From the NCBI GenBank assembly GCA_964036195.1, contig OZ038456.1:23847792-23911791 (forward strand): a DNA stretch of 64,000 nucleotides, given 5' to 3'. The stretch comes from Sphaerolaimus hirsutus. Lineage: Eukaryota; Nematoda; Chromadorea; Monhysterida; Sphaerolaimidae. Positions 23,636-36,000 of the stretch are shown here, piece by piece. Below the pieces are notes generated by a model, which was not told the DNA's origin, made no database searches, and saw nothing but the letters and a program-made list of their open reading frames with translations. The stretch's first letter is position 1. The number at the start of each line of letters is the position of its first letter. Position numbers and translations under genes: made by a program.

Positions 23636-23976
23636 TTTGGTGAAATTGTTTCTTGTGATGCAGTTTGCTGTGTTGATAGCCTATATTATTAGCATTTGTG
23701 TACATTTCCCTATGATATACATCTTTTGATAGCTCAATCAGAAAATGGCATGGTATATGATATATTACTTTTGTGCATTCAAAAGCATACACATGGTTAG
23801 GTGCAGTGTCCACTTTTTGTTGGCTTTAGCCATTTTTTATCAGATATACTTCTTTTTGAGGGCCACAGGCCCAAAAGTTTATAAGTTATTGCAAATCAAG
23901 CAAATGCCAAATGTGGCAGTGAGCAATACAATCTATAGTCAAGAAGAAGCCAAATACTAAGATTCAAAAGATTTTC

Positions 23977-25156
23977 AACCTGACATTTAGAACCTGAAAG
24001 TTATCACTTGACATTTATGACTTGAAATTACCCACTTGACAATAACTTGACATAAACCACTTGACATTTATGACTGAATGGCATCACTTGATATTTATGA
24101 GTTGACATGAACTGCTTGCCATTTTGTCACCTGATAGTTTTCACTTGACATAAACAACTTGACAGGTATCACCTGAAAATTGTTACTTGACATTTGACAT
24201 GACATTTATCACTTGACATTTCACTTGAAATTTATCACTTGATGTTAAACTTGACATTTATCACTTGAAATTTGACTTGACATATGACTTGATATTTGAC
24301 TTGACATTTATGAGTTGACATTAAACTTGACATTTCACTTGAAATTTGTCACTTGACTTTTGACTTGAAATGTGTCACTTGACATTTGACATGACATTTG
24401 ACATTACATTTCACTTGAAATTTATCACTTTATATTCACCTTGACATTTATCACTTGACAATTGACTTGACTTGACTTTAGACTTGACATTTATAACTTG
24501 ACATTTGACTTGATATTTGATCACTTGACATTAAACTTTACATTTGACTTGACATTTCTCACTTGAAATTTGACTTGACATTTATCACTTGAAATTTGAC
24601 TTGACATATGACTTGATATTTGACTTGACATATGACTTGATATTTGACTTGACATTTATGAGTTGACATTAAAGTTGACATTTCACTTGAAATTTGTCAC
24701 TTGACATTTGACTTGAAATGTGTCACTTGACATTTGACATTACATTTCACTTGAAATTTATCACTTTACATTTGACTTGACATTTGACATGACATTTATC
24801 ACTTGACATTAAACTTGACATTTCAATTGAAATTTATCAGTTGACATTTGACTTGAAAGTTATCACTTGAAATTTGACTTGATACTTTATCACTTGATAT
24901 TTTATAACTATCTATCACTTGACATTTATCAATTGACAGTTCACTTGAAGTTTATCACTTGACAAGTATCACTTGACATTTCACTTGAAATCTACCACTT
25001 GACATTTATCACTTGATATTTGACTTGATATTTTATCACTTAATATTTTATCACTAGACATCTATCACTTGACATTTATCACTTGACATTTGACTTGACA
25101 TTTATAACTTGACATTTGACTTGACATCAACCACTAGACATTTATGACCTGATAGT
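23977..25156. repeat. 1.2-kb degenerate tandem array of ACTTGACATTT
   Basis: About a hundred imperfect 10-14-bp units (ACTTGACATTT, ACTTGAAATTTATC) alternate irregularly on one strand. Short runs of the same word occur in both 3' UTRs (22460-22500, 50530-50580). Confidence 0.9.
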
Positions 25157-25945
25157 AATCAGCATGCAAGGTCACATACTCAGTATCACATGAAGCAGTA
25201 GTTCAGGCATGTTTGCGCATTTTACACAAAATAAGCAAACTTGAATAACTTTTGTAAATCTGTACCAAAATTGCCAAAAATTGGCTCATTTGAAAGCTCT
25301 AGTCATGGCACACATCAACAAATTTTTTTTATTGCCCCATTTGTATTCAAATTTTAAATTTATTGAGGTTTGAAAATTTCAAACAGATACCGTACCAAAG
25401 TGGGCGGAGCCTGTGAAAAAAAATCCCGAAAATAAGAAATGGCATCATATTCTCTTTCAAATGAGCCATCAACCATGAAAATCGGTCGTGTTTCAAGGAA
25501 GTTATTGCAGTTTGAAGATTTTCGGGAGAACAAGAACAACAACAACAACAACAAGAACACTACTTGAAAAAGAAAATGCGTAATAACTTCCTCCGAACTC
25601 AACCGTTGGATCTGAAAATTTGCATGGTGGTACTTTTCGACACGGGCTTTTTAATGGTGCAGTCGGTTCTGCACTAGCGCATTGCGTTCCGAAGTTATTG
25701 CGATTTTAAATTTGCGATTTCCGCATTTTGGTGTGTCCGACCATATTATGGGTGGGTCGCTTGCGCCCTCCCTCGGCAGCGAGGGATGGCGCTGGCGCGC
25801 CCACCCGATTTTAACATTATTATATTATTACTTTAAAGGTAATATTAGTGTAGGTAATTTTGCATGTAAACGTAAAGTATATAAAATAAAAAACATGTAC
25901 CCAAGTAGTAACCTAGTTTCCTTATGTTTTCCAGGTTGCAAAGCA
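25157..25945. other. intergenic sequence, nothing recognised
   Basis: Unique sequence with a short AACAACAAC run (25536-25556) and a GCGCC-rich patch near 25790. No credible ORF. Confidence 0.5.
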
Positions 25946-26415
25946 CCGTATTTCCTCGAAATACCCCCCCCCCTCAAAATGGGCACTATGAACTTATAAA
26001 TCCCCCCTCGAAATACCCCCCTAATTTACTGTCTAGAGAACGTAATGCGGTTAGTGATCCGGGAAACGCAGAACACATGTTATAAACAATGCTGTGTTAT
26101 GTTAGAACCGGTTATATACTGTCTACGTAGTGATGGAATGGCGGAATGGCGCTGGCGCCATTTGAAAGCGCCAAAGGGTGCCGCGCAATGGCGCCCTTTT
26201 CCTGTGCCGCCCTTGGCGCCTGGCGCCCACTTTCTGAAAGGCGTCATGGCGCTCTTGGCGCTTGGCGCCCTTTCTCCGTGGCGCCCTTGGCGAAAAATTT
26301 CTTGCGAAATAAAAAACGCCCACCTCGAAATACCCCCCCCTCTCGTTTAACCGCCCCCTCAAAATTTCCACTCTGAAAAAATAAACCCCCCCGGGGGTAA
26401 TTCGAGGAAATACAG
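25946..26415. mobile_element. type I element interrupted by a GGCGCC-rich array
   Basis: Ends CCGTATTTCCTCG and CGAGGAAATACAG (last base pair mutated). At 26128-26292 a TAGTGATGGAATGGCGC segment with TTGGCGCC repeats replaces core sequence. Its left end matches the element at 32514, but no right end is found. Confidence 0.7.
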
Positions 26416-27008
26416 TACCTACATTATATTTATTTTGCATTTCATTTTACTTTTACATTTATTTTACAACACTTAGCAATTTCGCATACTCGACAACGTT
26501 CTGTAAATTCAGGTAATGTTGGCAAATGATTCGAAAAGTCAAATGTTTTGGAGTTTTAGACCTTTTATTCCACTATGAGAAACTGAAATCACACATAAAA
26601 ACTCCTTTTTTCTATAAAAAATTAAAAAATATTTTCAAAAAAAATTCGAAAGTTCGAAAATTTGAAGGCTATTGTCAGAAGAAAAATCTAAAAGTCATTT
26701 AAAAAAACTTTTTTCCAGCGGGTTTGCCATCGTCACTTTTAGCAACTGTATACACGCAAGTACAGGGAACATCTATCAAATTGACATTTCCGTGACCACT
26801 AAATTCGATTGAACGCACTTTCTTCGTATTTAGCTGCCCATAAATTTTTTATAGCGCCTTCCCCTGGGTCGCCATTAAGCATGCATTTTATTTAAATTCT
26901 TTTACGCGGCAAATTTGGTTATATTTTTTCAAGTGCTTGGGGAATCGACGTGAATTGAACTGGCGCCAAGGAGCATCTCCGTAAGTGGCGTGCGAGGTGC
27001 TATATAGT

Positions 27009-29163
27009 CAGTGGATAGCAGTGAAAAAATCGTCAATTTTTAGAAAATATAATTAAATATAATGTCAGAAAATCTCTCAAGAAAAAAACATATTTAAGTC
27101 TCACTTAGCATTCAAAAAATCACCCTCGATTCATATTTTCGAAAATCACAATAAATATACCTAAATATATATAAGATTTATATATATATCTATTGATATT
27201 TTTCTCAAAATCTCAAGTGATATATTTATATATATTTTTGGCTATTTACACTGGCCCCAGCCGGGGACCGGTCCCCGGCAAAAAATTAAAATTGTCAAAA
27301 GTCAGTAATTGGTGTGTATGGGTTGATTGCATGTAAATTAGCTTGATTAACACCAAATTTGCATGCACAAAATTTCTGCAACACGGTTACACACACCCAT
27401 GCATATTGTTTTGGGGTGTGTGTAAATTTATATCAATTTGGCTCAAATTTGGCATGTGTGTACTCATTCGCTTAGTGAGTTCGCATGCCAATTTTCAGCT
27501 CAAAGCAAATGGTCAATCATATTTTATTTACACTTTAATTTTTGTATAGTGATTGAAATCCTGCCGGGGACCGGTCCCCGGCAGTATTTTGATCACTATA
27601 CAAAAATACAGTGATCGATAAAAATTAAAGTGTAAATAAAATAGGATTCACCAATCGCCCTGAGCTGAAATTTAGCATGCGAACTCACTAAGCAAAGGAG
27701 TACACACATGCCAAAATTCAAACAAATCTAAAACAAATTATACACTCCCCCAAAGAAAATGCATCAGCGCGTGTAACCGTCTTGAAAAAATTTTGTGCAT
27801 GCTAATTTGGTGATATATCACCTAATTAACATGCAAACAACCCATACACGCCAATTATAGACCTTTTGAAAATTTTATTTTCTGCCGAGGACCAGTCCCC
27901 GGCCGGGACCTGTGTAAATAGCCTATATTTTTAAACTTCCAAAAAAAATCACTGAGAAAATCACTCATATACTAGATATATTGCACTGAAAATAGGTATA
28001 CAACTGGCTATGTGTACCTACATCCTAAAATAGTTTTTTTGTAGGTGAAAATGGGTATAAAATAAAGAATCTAAAATTAAGAAAAAGATATAAAATAAGA
28101 GATTTTAAGCAAAAATTGTGGCAAACATTTCTCAAAAATTGCTCTGATAGCTAAACAGCTGGCCAATTTGGAGAGGGGTTCAGTGGATAGCAGTACAAAA
28201 ATTTGCCTCAAGGAAAGATAGATAGCTGGAGCATTTGGGCACGTGGTTACCCCCACTGCCCCCTCCCGCGTTGGAGACCACTGAGCAGACATCAATATAT
28301 TCATGTCTCAAAATCAAATTTGGAAGTGATGCAATCAAATTTTGGTCAACAACTTTGGCTCTACACACAATGTTCAAATGCACATATTGGTTACATTTTT
28401 TGACATTGCGAAATATGCATTTCAAAACTGTCCTGTGGCTTAAAAAAAACTAAAATTACGTTGATACCAAAACCAGTTGACATCCAGGGTTTGTAGGGCC
28501 ATAGGTTTTTGCATAGGCATAGGCTATAAGTGCAAAATGTGTTTGAAATTGTCATCAAAGTTTTATGTCAAATTTTTGAATTGTGATGGTTGCTTCATGT
28601 TTTTAACTTGTCAAATATTGTATTGTAATGAATACTGCTTGATAAATGCTAATACATGGAGTGTGCGCTATTTCAATACGTTTTTTCCTGCTTGCAAACA
28701 GTCAATAAAGCCCAAAATATCGCTTTAAATTGAGATAAAGTACGAGTGATTTTTTATATTTTTTCCGCTTTGAGTGATTTTTCCAGTAATTTATATATAT
28801 TTTCTGAAAAGGTGGAGAGATTTATATATATTTATACTTTTTCAAAATTCTGAATGATATATTTATAGGTATATATTTTCTGGAAAATAGGTCATTTTTT
28901 CGAATGCTTATCTCACTCAAAAAACCTAGAAAAAATATAAATATATATAAATATCAGAATTTGAGAGATTTCCTGGTATTTTTAAAATTTCATAAAATCT
29001 CTCAAGAAGAAAATATAATTAAATCTCTCTAGAAAATCGTGAAAAAAATATAAATCCCAGAAAAAATTATATTTTCTGAGATATTTTAATAAAAATCTGC
29101 CTTAAGTATTAAATAAATATTTAATAAAAATTATATTTTCTGAGTTTTTTCAATGCTATCCGT
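27009..29163. mobile_element. possible large inverted-ended element (CAGTGGATAGCA)
   Basis: CAGTGGATAGCA at 27009 faces TGCTATCCGTG at about 29153. Sub-terminal regions on both sides are AAAATATAAATATATA-rich and repeat AAATCTCTCAAG in inverse orientation. No matching target duplication seen. It encloses the palindromic element 27243-27925. Confidence 0.45.
27243..27925. mobile_element. palindromic element built on GCCGGGGACCGGTCCCCGGC
   Basis: Ends TATTTACACTGGCCCC and its diverged complement enclose long arms around 27573. A perfect 20-bp palindrome stands at 27260-27279 and at the centre (27563-27582), with a diverged copy near 27884-27903. Confidence 0.75.
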
Positions 29164-29882
29164 GGACAGCCTGCATGCGTTTTTTAAAGGAAAACTCCAT
29201 CATGACGGCGTGATTTCAAAATAAAAATTTGAGGAAAAAGACCTTTTACTTTTTAGTTATTTCAGTGAAAAGCGCTCATAAGTATCTTGCTCGCGTATTA
29301 TCGACTAAGACATAAGTAATTTTGAACGCATACATTGCGGTCCGCCGAGTATAAGTTGCACGTGACAATATAAGTGACAAGTAGATATTTACAAGTTTAC
29401 TTGTCGCTCCCCTTAAAAATTATAACGCCACTTATCATCACATAGCCGTTTTCTAGGAAATAATTCCCATTTATCACACTAAAATGGGCGCCAACGACCT
29501 TGGCGCCCATTTCGAAAGCTCGCCAGAAGAAATCAGTGGCGCCATTCCAACACCATTGCGAGCGCCTAAAATCGTGGCGCTTTTTCCATTTCCGGTTGAA
29601 TGGAATCGAATTTGCTGGGCCCCAGGTAGCTTGCAGTTTTTCTGCCATCGCGGTTGAAGTTTTTTTGCGGGCAATTTTGCAATTTTTGTAGGATTTTTGC
29701 TGCGTAAAATATAAATCTAGTGCTCACTCAATTGCATTTTAAATTTTTGGAAATTTTATTCTCGCCACGTAACATTGCGCTGATTTCAGATAACTTACCG
29801 ATATTTTTACTAGACTGTATTTGTTTAAATACGGTAACATTGCTCGTACAGCGTTTAGCCCGATCAGTTTACATTCAATTGC
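29164..29882. other. upstream region of gene B
   Basis: Contains a GGCGCC-rich stretch (29485-29590) and AT-rich DNA. No ORF supported. Probably promoter-proximal. Confidence 0.4.
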
Positions 29883-29888
29883 CCGCCT

Positions 29889-29895
29889 TATAAAT
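29889..29895 (+). promoter_or_regulatory. candidate TATA box of gene B
   Basis: TATAAAT lies 88 bases upstream of the exon 1 ATG in a stretch free of recognised transposons. No matching copy A region is in the window for comparison. Confidence 0.35.
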
Positions 29896-29982
29896 TTCAC
29901 CTAGAAAAAATCGATCACTCCGCTTCCCAGGCTTTCCGTCTACCGAAAAATCATCCACCGTAAAATACAGTAAGTTTCCGGT

Positions 29983-30082
29983 ATGAACGCTACCGAACCG
30001 GAAACGGACTATTCAGACTACACTTTACCGGACTTTTGGGACGAGACCGACCTCACCTGTTATTGCGGCGATATCACAGCAG
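29983..30082 (+). CDS. gene B exon 1: receptor N terminus
   Basis: The ATG at 29983 opens an acidic, Tyr-rich extracellular segment. It has an N-glycosylation sequon at residues 2-4 (NAT) and two Cys. It ends in phase 1 at GCAG|GTGTCA. No signal peptide, as in most class A receptors. Confidence 0.7.
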
Positions 30083-33000
30083 GTGTCATTTCCAGACGCT
30101 GTAAAATGCCCTGTAAAATGTCAATTGTCATGTAAAGTGTCCAAAAGTCATGTAAAACGCCCTGCAAAATGGCAAACGTACGTAACAAACTTTTGACACT
30201 TTGCATGACATTTGACATTTTACAGGGCATTTTACAGGTTCTGGGAGTGCCCCCAGATGATTACAGCAGCGGCTACGCAGTGTTCAATTTCGTAATCATA
30301 ATCGTACTTTTGCCATTTGTGTCGGCTTTTGGACTGTTCTCGAACTGCTGCAATGTTTATGTGTATACGAGACCCGGGTATGGGGGGGGATTTTTCAAGA
30401 AAATTAATTAAAAATTGAGAAAATGTGCCTGCGCACACTAGTAAAGTCATCACCGATATTGTACAAACATGTAAATACCGTATTACCTCGAAATACCACC
30501 ATGGCGGTTTATTATTTCGCCAGCAAAATTTGAGGGGGGTTAATTCGAGGGGGGGGGTTTATTCGAGGGTTTTTTATATTATTTCGTCAGAAATTTTCGT
30601 GAAATTCATAGAAAAGAATACGCTTTTTCTTACATAAAAACAGTAATAAACGTGAGAAAATAAAAAGGTTATTATTGGGGCTTTACATGTACATCTGTAC
30701 ACAAATGAGCGTATAAGTGGAGCTGCAATGCAAATAAGTAGTAATAAATACATCATGTACATTGCATACATGAAGTACATCATTCCGGAGGGGGGGTATT
30801 TCGAGGGGGGGGGTCATTACTTCCCCAGCCCATTTTGAGGGGGGGGGGTTAATTCGAGGGGGGGTTAATTCAAGGGGGGGGGGATAATTCGAGGTAATAC
30901 GGTAAACTTCTTTTGAACACATTAGGTAGAGCTTATCAGAATAAATTATTTTGATAACCCCTCCATCAACATTAGTTGACATTTTTGATCACCATTCTGG
31001 TAAACTCGAATGTGTTCAAAGTTCATGTTTATGAGTTTCAGAACATTTTGTGTTGCACACTTGTGTGCGGTGCGGCTTGCGCGCGCAGTAATCAATGTGT
31101 TTTTTTTCTCATTTCAGAATGATCAATTCTGCCAATATTTATCTGACTGCGCTTGGTGCGAGTGACTTTTTTGTCGTGCTCACTGGTGAGTTGCTTTTAT
31201 TTTGCATAGTTGTTAAAAAGTATTTACATTTACCGTATTTCTTCTAATAGAACGGCATACCTCCAATAGAACGGCACTATTATTTAAGGTTATTTTCACA
31301 TTTGGTTTTGTTTGAATTGATGCTCTCATAGTAAAATGTTATTCATTTTTCATTTAAAATACTATGTTCAAATGAAAAATGTCTGAAAAATATTGGTAAA
31401 AAAATAGAACGGCAGCCTCCAAAAGAACGGCACCTCTAATAGATCGATAAATGCGGATACTTAAGTACTGCGTAAATACATTGACGTTTCCACCCAAAAA
31501 AATACCGGTAGTCACTTACTCGCGTACTTTTTGAAAGTATGCGAGTACCGAGAACGTATTTTATAAGGCTTTTTTATCGCCGTTTGCAAGACATTGAAGA
31601 AAAAAGAAGGAAAATGCTAAACATAAATAAGGCAAAATTGTTCAGATTTAATAAAAGATCACACATATATAGTCGAGACTAGCTGAAAATTGGCAAAAAG
31701 CAGATGAACTAGTGAATTTGAAGGTGAAAATGGACAACAAGTATGAAAATCAGTGATTTTAAGTGGATATCGGGGCAAAATTCCTAAAAAATACTCACAT
31801 TTACGTTTTCCGGCGAAATAAATAGTTTTTACCCACGTTTACGCATGACTAAAAGTAAAAAATTACTTTACGTTTTCTGTACTCAGTGGTAGATATGGGT
31901 TATGGACTATGGTAGATATCCATACTACGTGTGATGTCCGTCGAGTTACGTGCAGCGTGGAACTTTTTTAAAAATTTTATTTAAAACGATGACGTCATGA
32001 TGGAGTGTTTCCTTCAAAGTGATGCCCACCATGCTGGATGGAGTATAGTGATTTTTCCTGGGAAGTCACACATTTTATATCAAATCTTATTCAATTCACA
32101 GGTCTATTCATATTTTGGATTGATAGTGTTCGATCCTATGTATCCGCATTTGCAAATACGCCGTACATTTTGCTCTACGTGGTACCTTTGGGCTACATCG
32201 CGCAGACTTGTTCCGTGTATTTTACAGTTTTCGCTGCTATAGACTGTTATGTCAAGGTTCGGTGGGGGGGGTTCAAATTTGAGTATATATAGTATATCAA
32301 AGTATATATAGGTAAGTAAAGTTAAGAGTGAAGATTTTATTTTCATTTTTATATTTTTTTGTTATATTTTATTGTCATTTTACATTTGTCATAAATTTGA
32401 ATTTTCAACTTTACCCTAAACTTAAAACTTTAGCTTTAACTTGCTTGGTCAATTCCGCAAGTGGAGCAAAGACAGTAAAAAATTTAAAGCGAAGTGAAAT
32501 GAGTAGTTCCTCATAGTGATGTAAAAGCGCCGTGGCGCTGGCGCTTGGCGCTAGCGCCAAAGCAAAAAGCGCCATGGCGTTTTTGGCGCTTGGCGCTATT
32601 TTGCTGTGGCGCCATTGGCGCTTGGCGCCGTGCCCATGAAAAGCGCCATGGCGCTTTTGACGATTGGCGCTATTTTTGACCGGCGCCAGAAACAAAATGC
32701 CTGGCGTTGGCGCTTGGCGTTGGCGCTTGGCGCTAGCGCCAAAGCAAAAAGCGCCATGGCGCATCTGGTGCTTGGCGCCATTTTGCTCTGGCGCCATTGG
32801 CACTTGGCGCTACGGGTAGGAAAAGCGCCATGGAACTTTTGGCGCTCGGCGCCGAAGTTCTGACGTTTTTCACATCACTAATTCCCCCAACTTAAATATA
32901 GTTTCTCACATCGCAGGTGTGCATGCCGCCAATGTCGGCTGTCTACTGCAGATGTAAAGTTGCACTCAGTCTCGTATTGCTCGTACTTATTTGCTCGTAA

Positions 33001-36000
33001 GTTTTTTGGAAAAGTTCCTTATTTTTGCGTTAAGTGTTGGTCTGCACTTTTATTGGGTTATGGCATGGTGCCGACATTTTACATTGTATCTGCGCCCAAT
33101 ATTTCCCAAAATTGGACAAATAGAATGATAAGTCATTAGTATGGTATGTGAGATGTAATATTTAACAAGTTGTAACTAAATCAATAGTTTAAATGTGAAT
33201 TTACATACTACCTAAATATGACTTATAATTTTACTTATCCGCTTACAACAGTTTACAACGATTTTAATGTAAAGTCAACAGACTACAGAAACTACACAAA
33301 ATTTACCATCCACAATTTGAATAAAACCCCCAACATGTTTATTTTGTTTATCATCGTGGATACATTTGTCCACCATTTCTCACATGGCTTTATTCATGAA
33401 AATACGATAATATTCATCATCTTGTGAAAAAAATATCCCGCCATTTCACAGAATGGGCTACAATTCTTTGCGTTTTGGTCAGTTTTCGCTCAGAAAATGC
33501 GTGAAACCCGATAATCCAGAGCCAATAATTGAAGTGTGCCCGACTAATTTATTCTTCAAAATTAATATAATTTACAATGTCTACATGTACACAATTTTAA
33601 TGACGTTTCTACCATTTTTATTGCTGAGCATTTTGAATGCCCTGATTGTCAGGTTGGCTTTTCATTTTTGTTGAAATTTACATATTTATTAAACTGAAAA
33701 CCCTATTGCTTTTCTGGGACTCCTGTTTTGGTTACTAAATTATCCACAAATTACAGTTTCCAACTATCGTATATCCTTGAATAAGACCCCCCTTGAATAA
33801 CTGCCCACCCTTGAATAACTCCCCCCTCAAAAACACTGACGAAAAAATCACTCCCCCCTTGAATAACTCCCCCCTCTGTGATGAGTGTAGAAGATACTGC
33901 GACAAGTGAAAAAAAACGAAATGCAAATGCAGTGCAGTGTGTGAGACAAAAAATACAAGAATGCCAGCATATGGCAGTGAAAGCAGCTGCACAGTGTGTA
34001 TTTTACGCACTGTATACATACTTACCTACCTGCAAGTTTTCCTGAAAGTTATGAGGAAAAAATAACTACCCCCCTTGAATAACTCCCCCTCCTTGAATAA
34101 TTCCCCCCTCATAAACTGTGGCGAAAAAATAACTCCCCGGGGAACTTATTCGAGGATATACGGTAAATTCTTCGAATGGGATAGCCCGCATATACTTATC
34201 TTCTTCACTTTAGTCACTACTTTAGTCCCAATTTCACACTTTCTAACTAAAGTTCGTATTAATTATGTGTAGTATTTAATTTTAAACTCGAGTGACCGAA
34301 GAATTGTTTTTTTAAACTTCATTTGAAAAAACCAAGTGTATTCTACATGAGTGAATGTGCAGCGCTAGGGTTGGGAATTTTAAAATTTTCGGGTTCAGGT
34401 ATCTGGTATCAGGTCCTAAAAATTTCGGGTTTGGTATCGGGTATCGGTTCCAAAAAATTTGCAGGTATCGGGTTCGGGTTCAGGTTCGGGTATTGAGGTC
34501 GGGTATCGGGTCGGGTTTTCAGGTCAAAATGTCCAGTATCGGGTAATAAAATCGTCTGGTATCGGGTAACATAATGACCGTAAATGCTCCAATAAGACGA
34601 CTGTCGGTTTATTGTTTTCAGCACATTTTTGGGGGTCGCATTATTGGAGGGGTCGCTTTACTGGAGGGGGTCGCATTATTCAATTGTTCATGTAACTCGT
34701 ATGAGCAAGGCATCATAAAACAATATTGTTAAGCAAAAATCACCACAATCCCACAAAATTTGCTAAATTTGCCTAATTAGCAACGTCCAAAGATTGCAAC
34801 ATCATTTTATTACGTCCGTTTTCTGTTTTTTATTTTTGTTTGGGGTCGCATTATTGGAGGGGGTCGCATTATTGGAGAGGGTCGCTTTATACTTAGACAA
34901 CGCGCCAAAGGGGGTCGTACTATTGGAGAGGTCGCTTTATTGGTGGGGGAGTCCTAATAGAGCATTTACGGTATTGCACATCAGGTAATAAAATCATCTG
35001 GTATTGGATTGAACAACAAATATACAGCATGGTGTAGTGTATCTATCACAAAGTGTATAGGTAATTAAATGCAAATACACATGGAGATGCAGCAGTTTTT
35101 TCACAAAAAAAAATCATTTTGCTCAAGAAAAAAGTATGACCATTGAATTGTGGTATAAAACATAGCTCCATTTGTTGTGGGATACCATCACACTATGGTG
35201 GCTGAGTTCCCAAAAATAATGAAACATATTTTATGGTGGATTCAGATTGGGAGACAGTGTTACCTCAACATGCTTGGGTAATAACTGCCAAAGGCATTGC
35301 ACTGTGAACCTAGCAGAAACATGTTTCAATTATTCTTAGTAATCATTTCCAGTTGTAGTAATTGAACTTAATTTCTGTTCTGGTTCTGTTCTAGGTTCTA
35401 GTTTCTGTTATTTTGGATATTGTGTCATGCCATGGCTGTTGAGGCCCCTAGAATGATGTAACATATTTTTTGCAGGTTTCATTTTGGCCCACAGTTTTTA
35501 CCTCAGTATATTTGAGCAAAAATCAGTGGCAACCTAGAATACCCATATATAAATGATAAACCCACCAAAAAAATTCAACAGTGCTTGAAACATCTTAGTT
35601 AATGGTAGTGGTATAGCAGTGGCCTTCACTGGATGCCAATAATGTGCAATTGTTGGCACACTCAGGCTTTAATTTCTCATTGCCTGATTACAAAGCAGTA
35701 GCAAACTCAACTGTGTGAACATTCTGCAGTTGAGCAAACAATTGTCTTCTATTGAATCAAAATATTTTTCAAATGTGAATGAAGACATGTAGTACATAAT
35801 AAAAGCAGATCTGAACTTTTAGAAACAAATCAATTAGAAGTGTCTAAACTACAACTGCACCAAACAATTGAAAGTGATATTCACAATGTTCCCAAACTGC
35901 TTGAAAGATTGACCTGTTAGAAAAATTTTGTGCGTATTTTCTGATGTTGAGTGGGGGTTCGGGTATTGAGGTCAAGTATCGGGTTCGGGTTTGGGTAGTA

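Noticed and set aside
23293-23692. ORFs spanning the N gap (also 60003-60329)
   Set aside because: Open only because N codons are not stops.
23977-25156. CRISPR-like array
   Set aside because: Units are short, degenerate and without constant repeat/spacer lengths; the DNA is eukaryotic.
30099-30238. Introner with splice sites exactly at element tips
   Set aside because: Using those tips shifts exon 2 into a stop; the flanking GCAG|GTGTCA and CCCCAG sites keep the frame.
32411-32863. Ala-rich ORFs on both strands
   Set aside because: They translate the GGCGCTTGGCGC arms of a hAT-like element.
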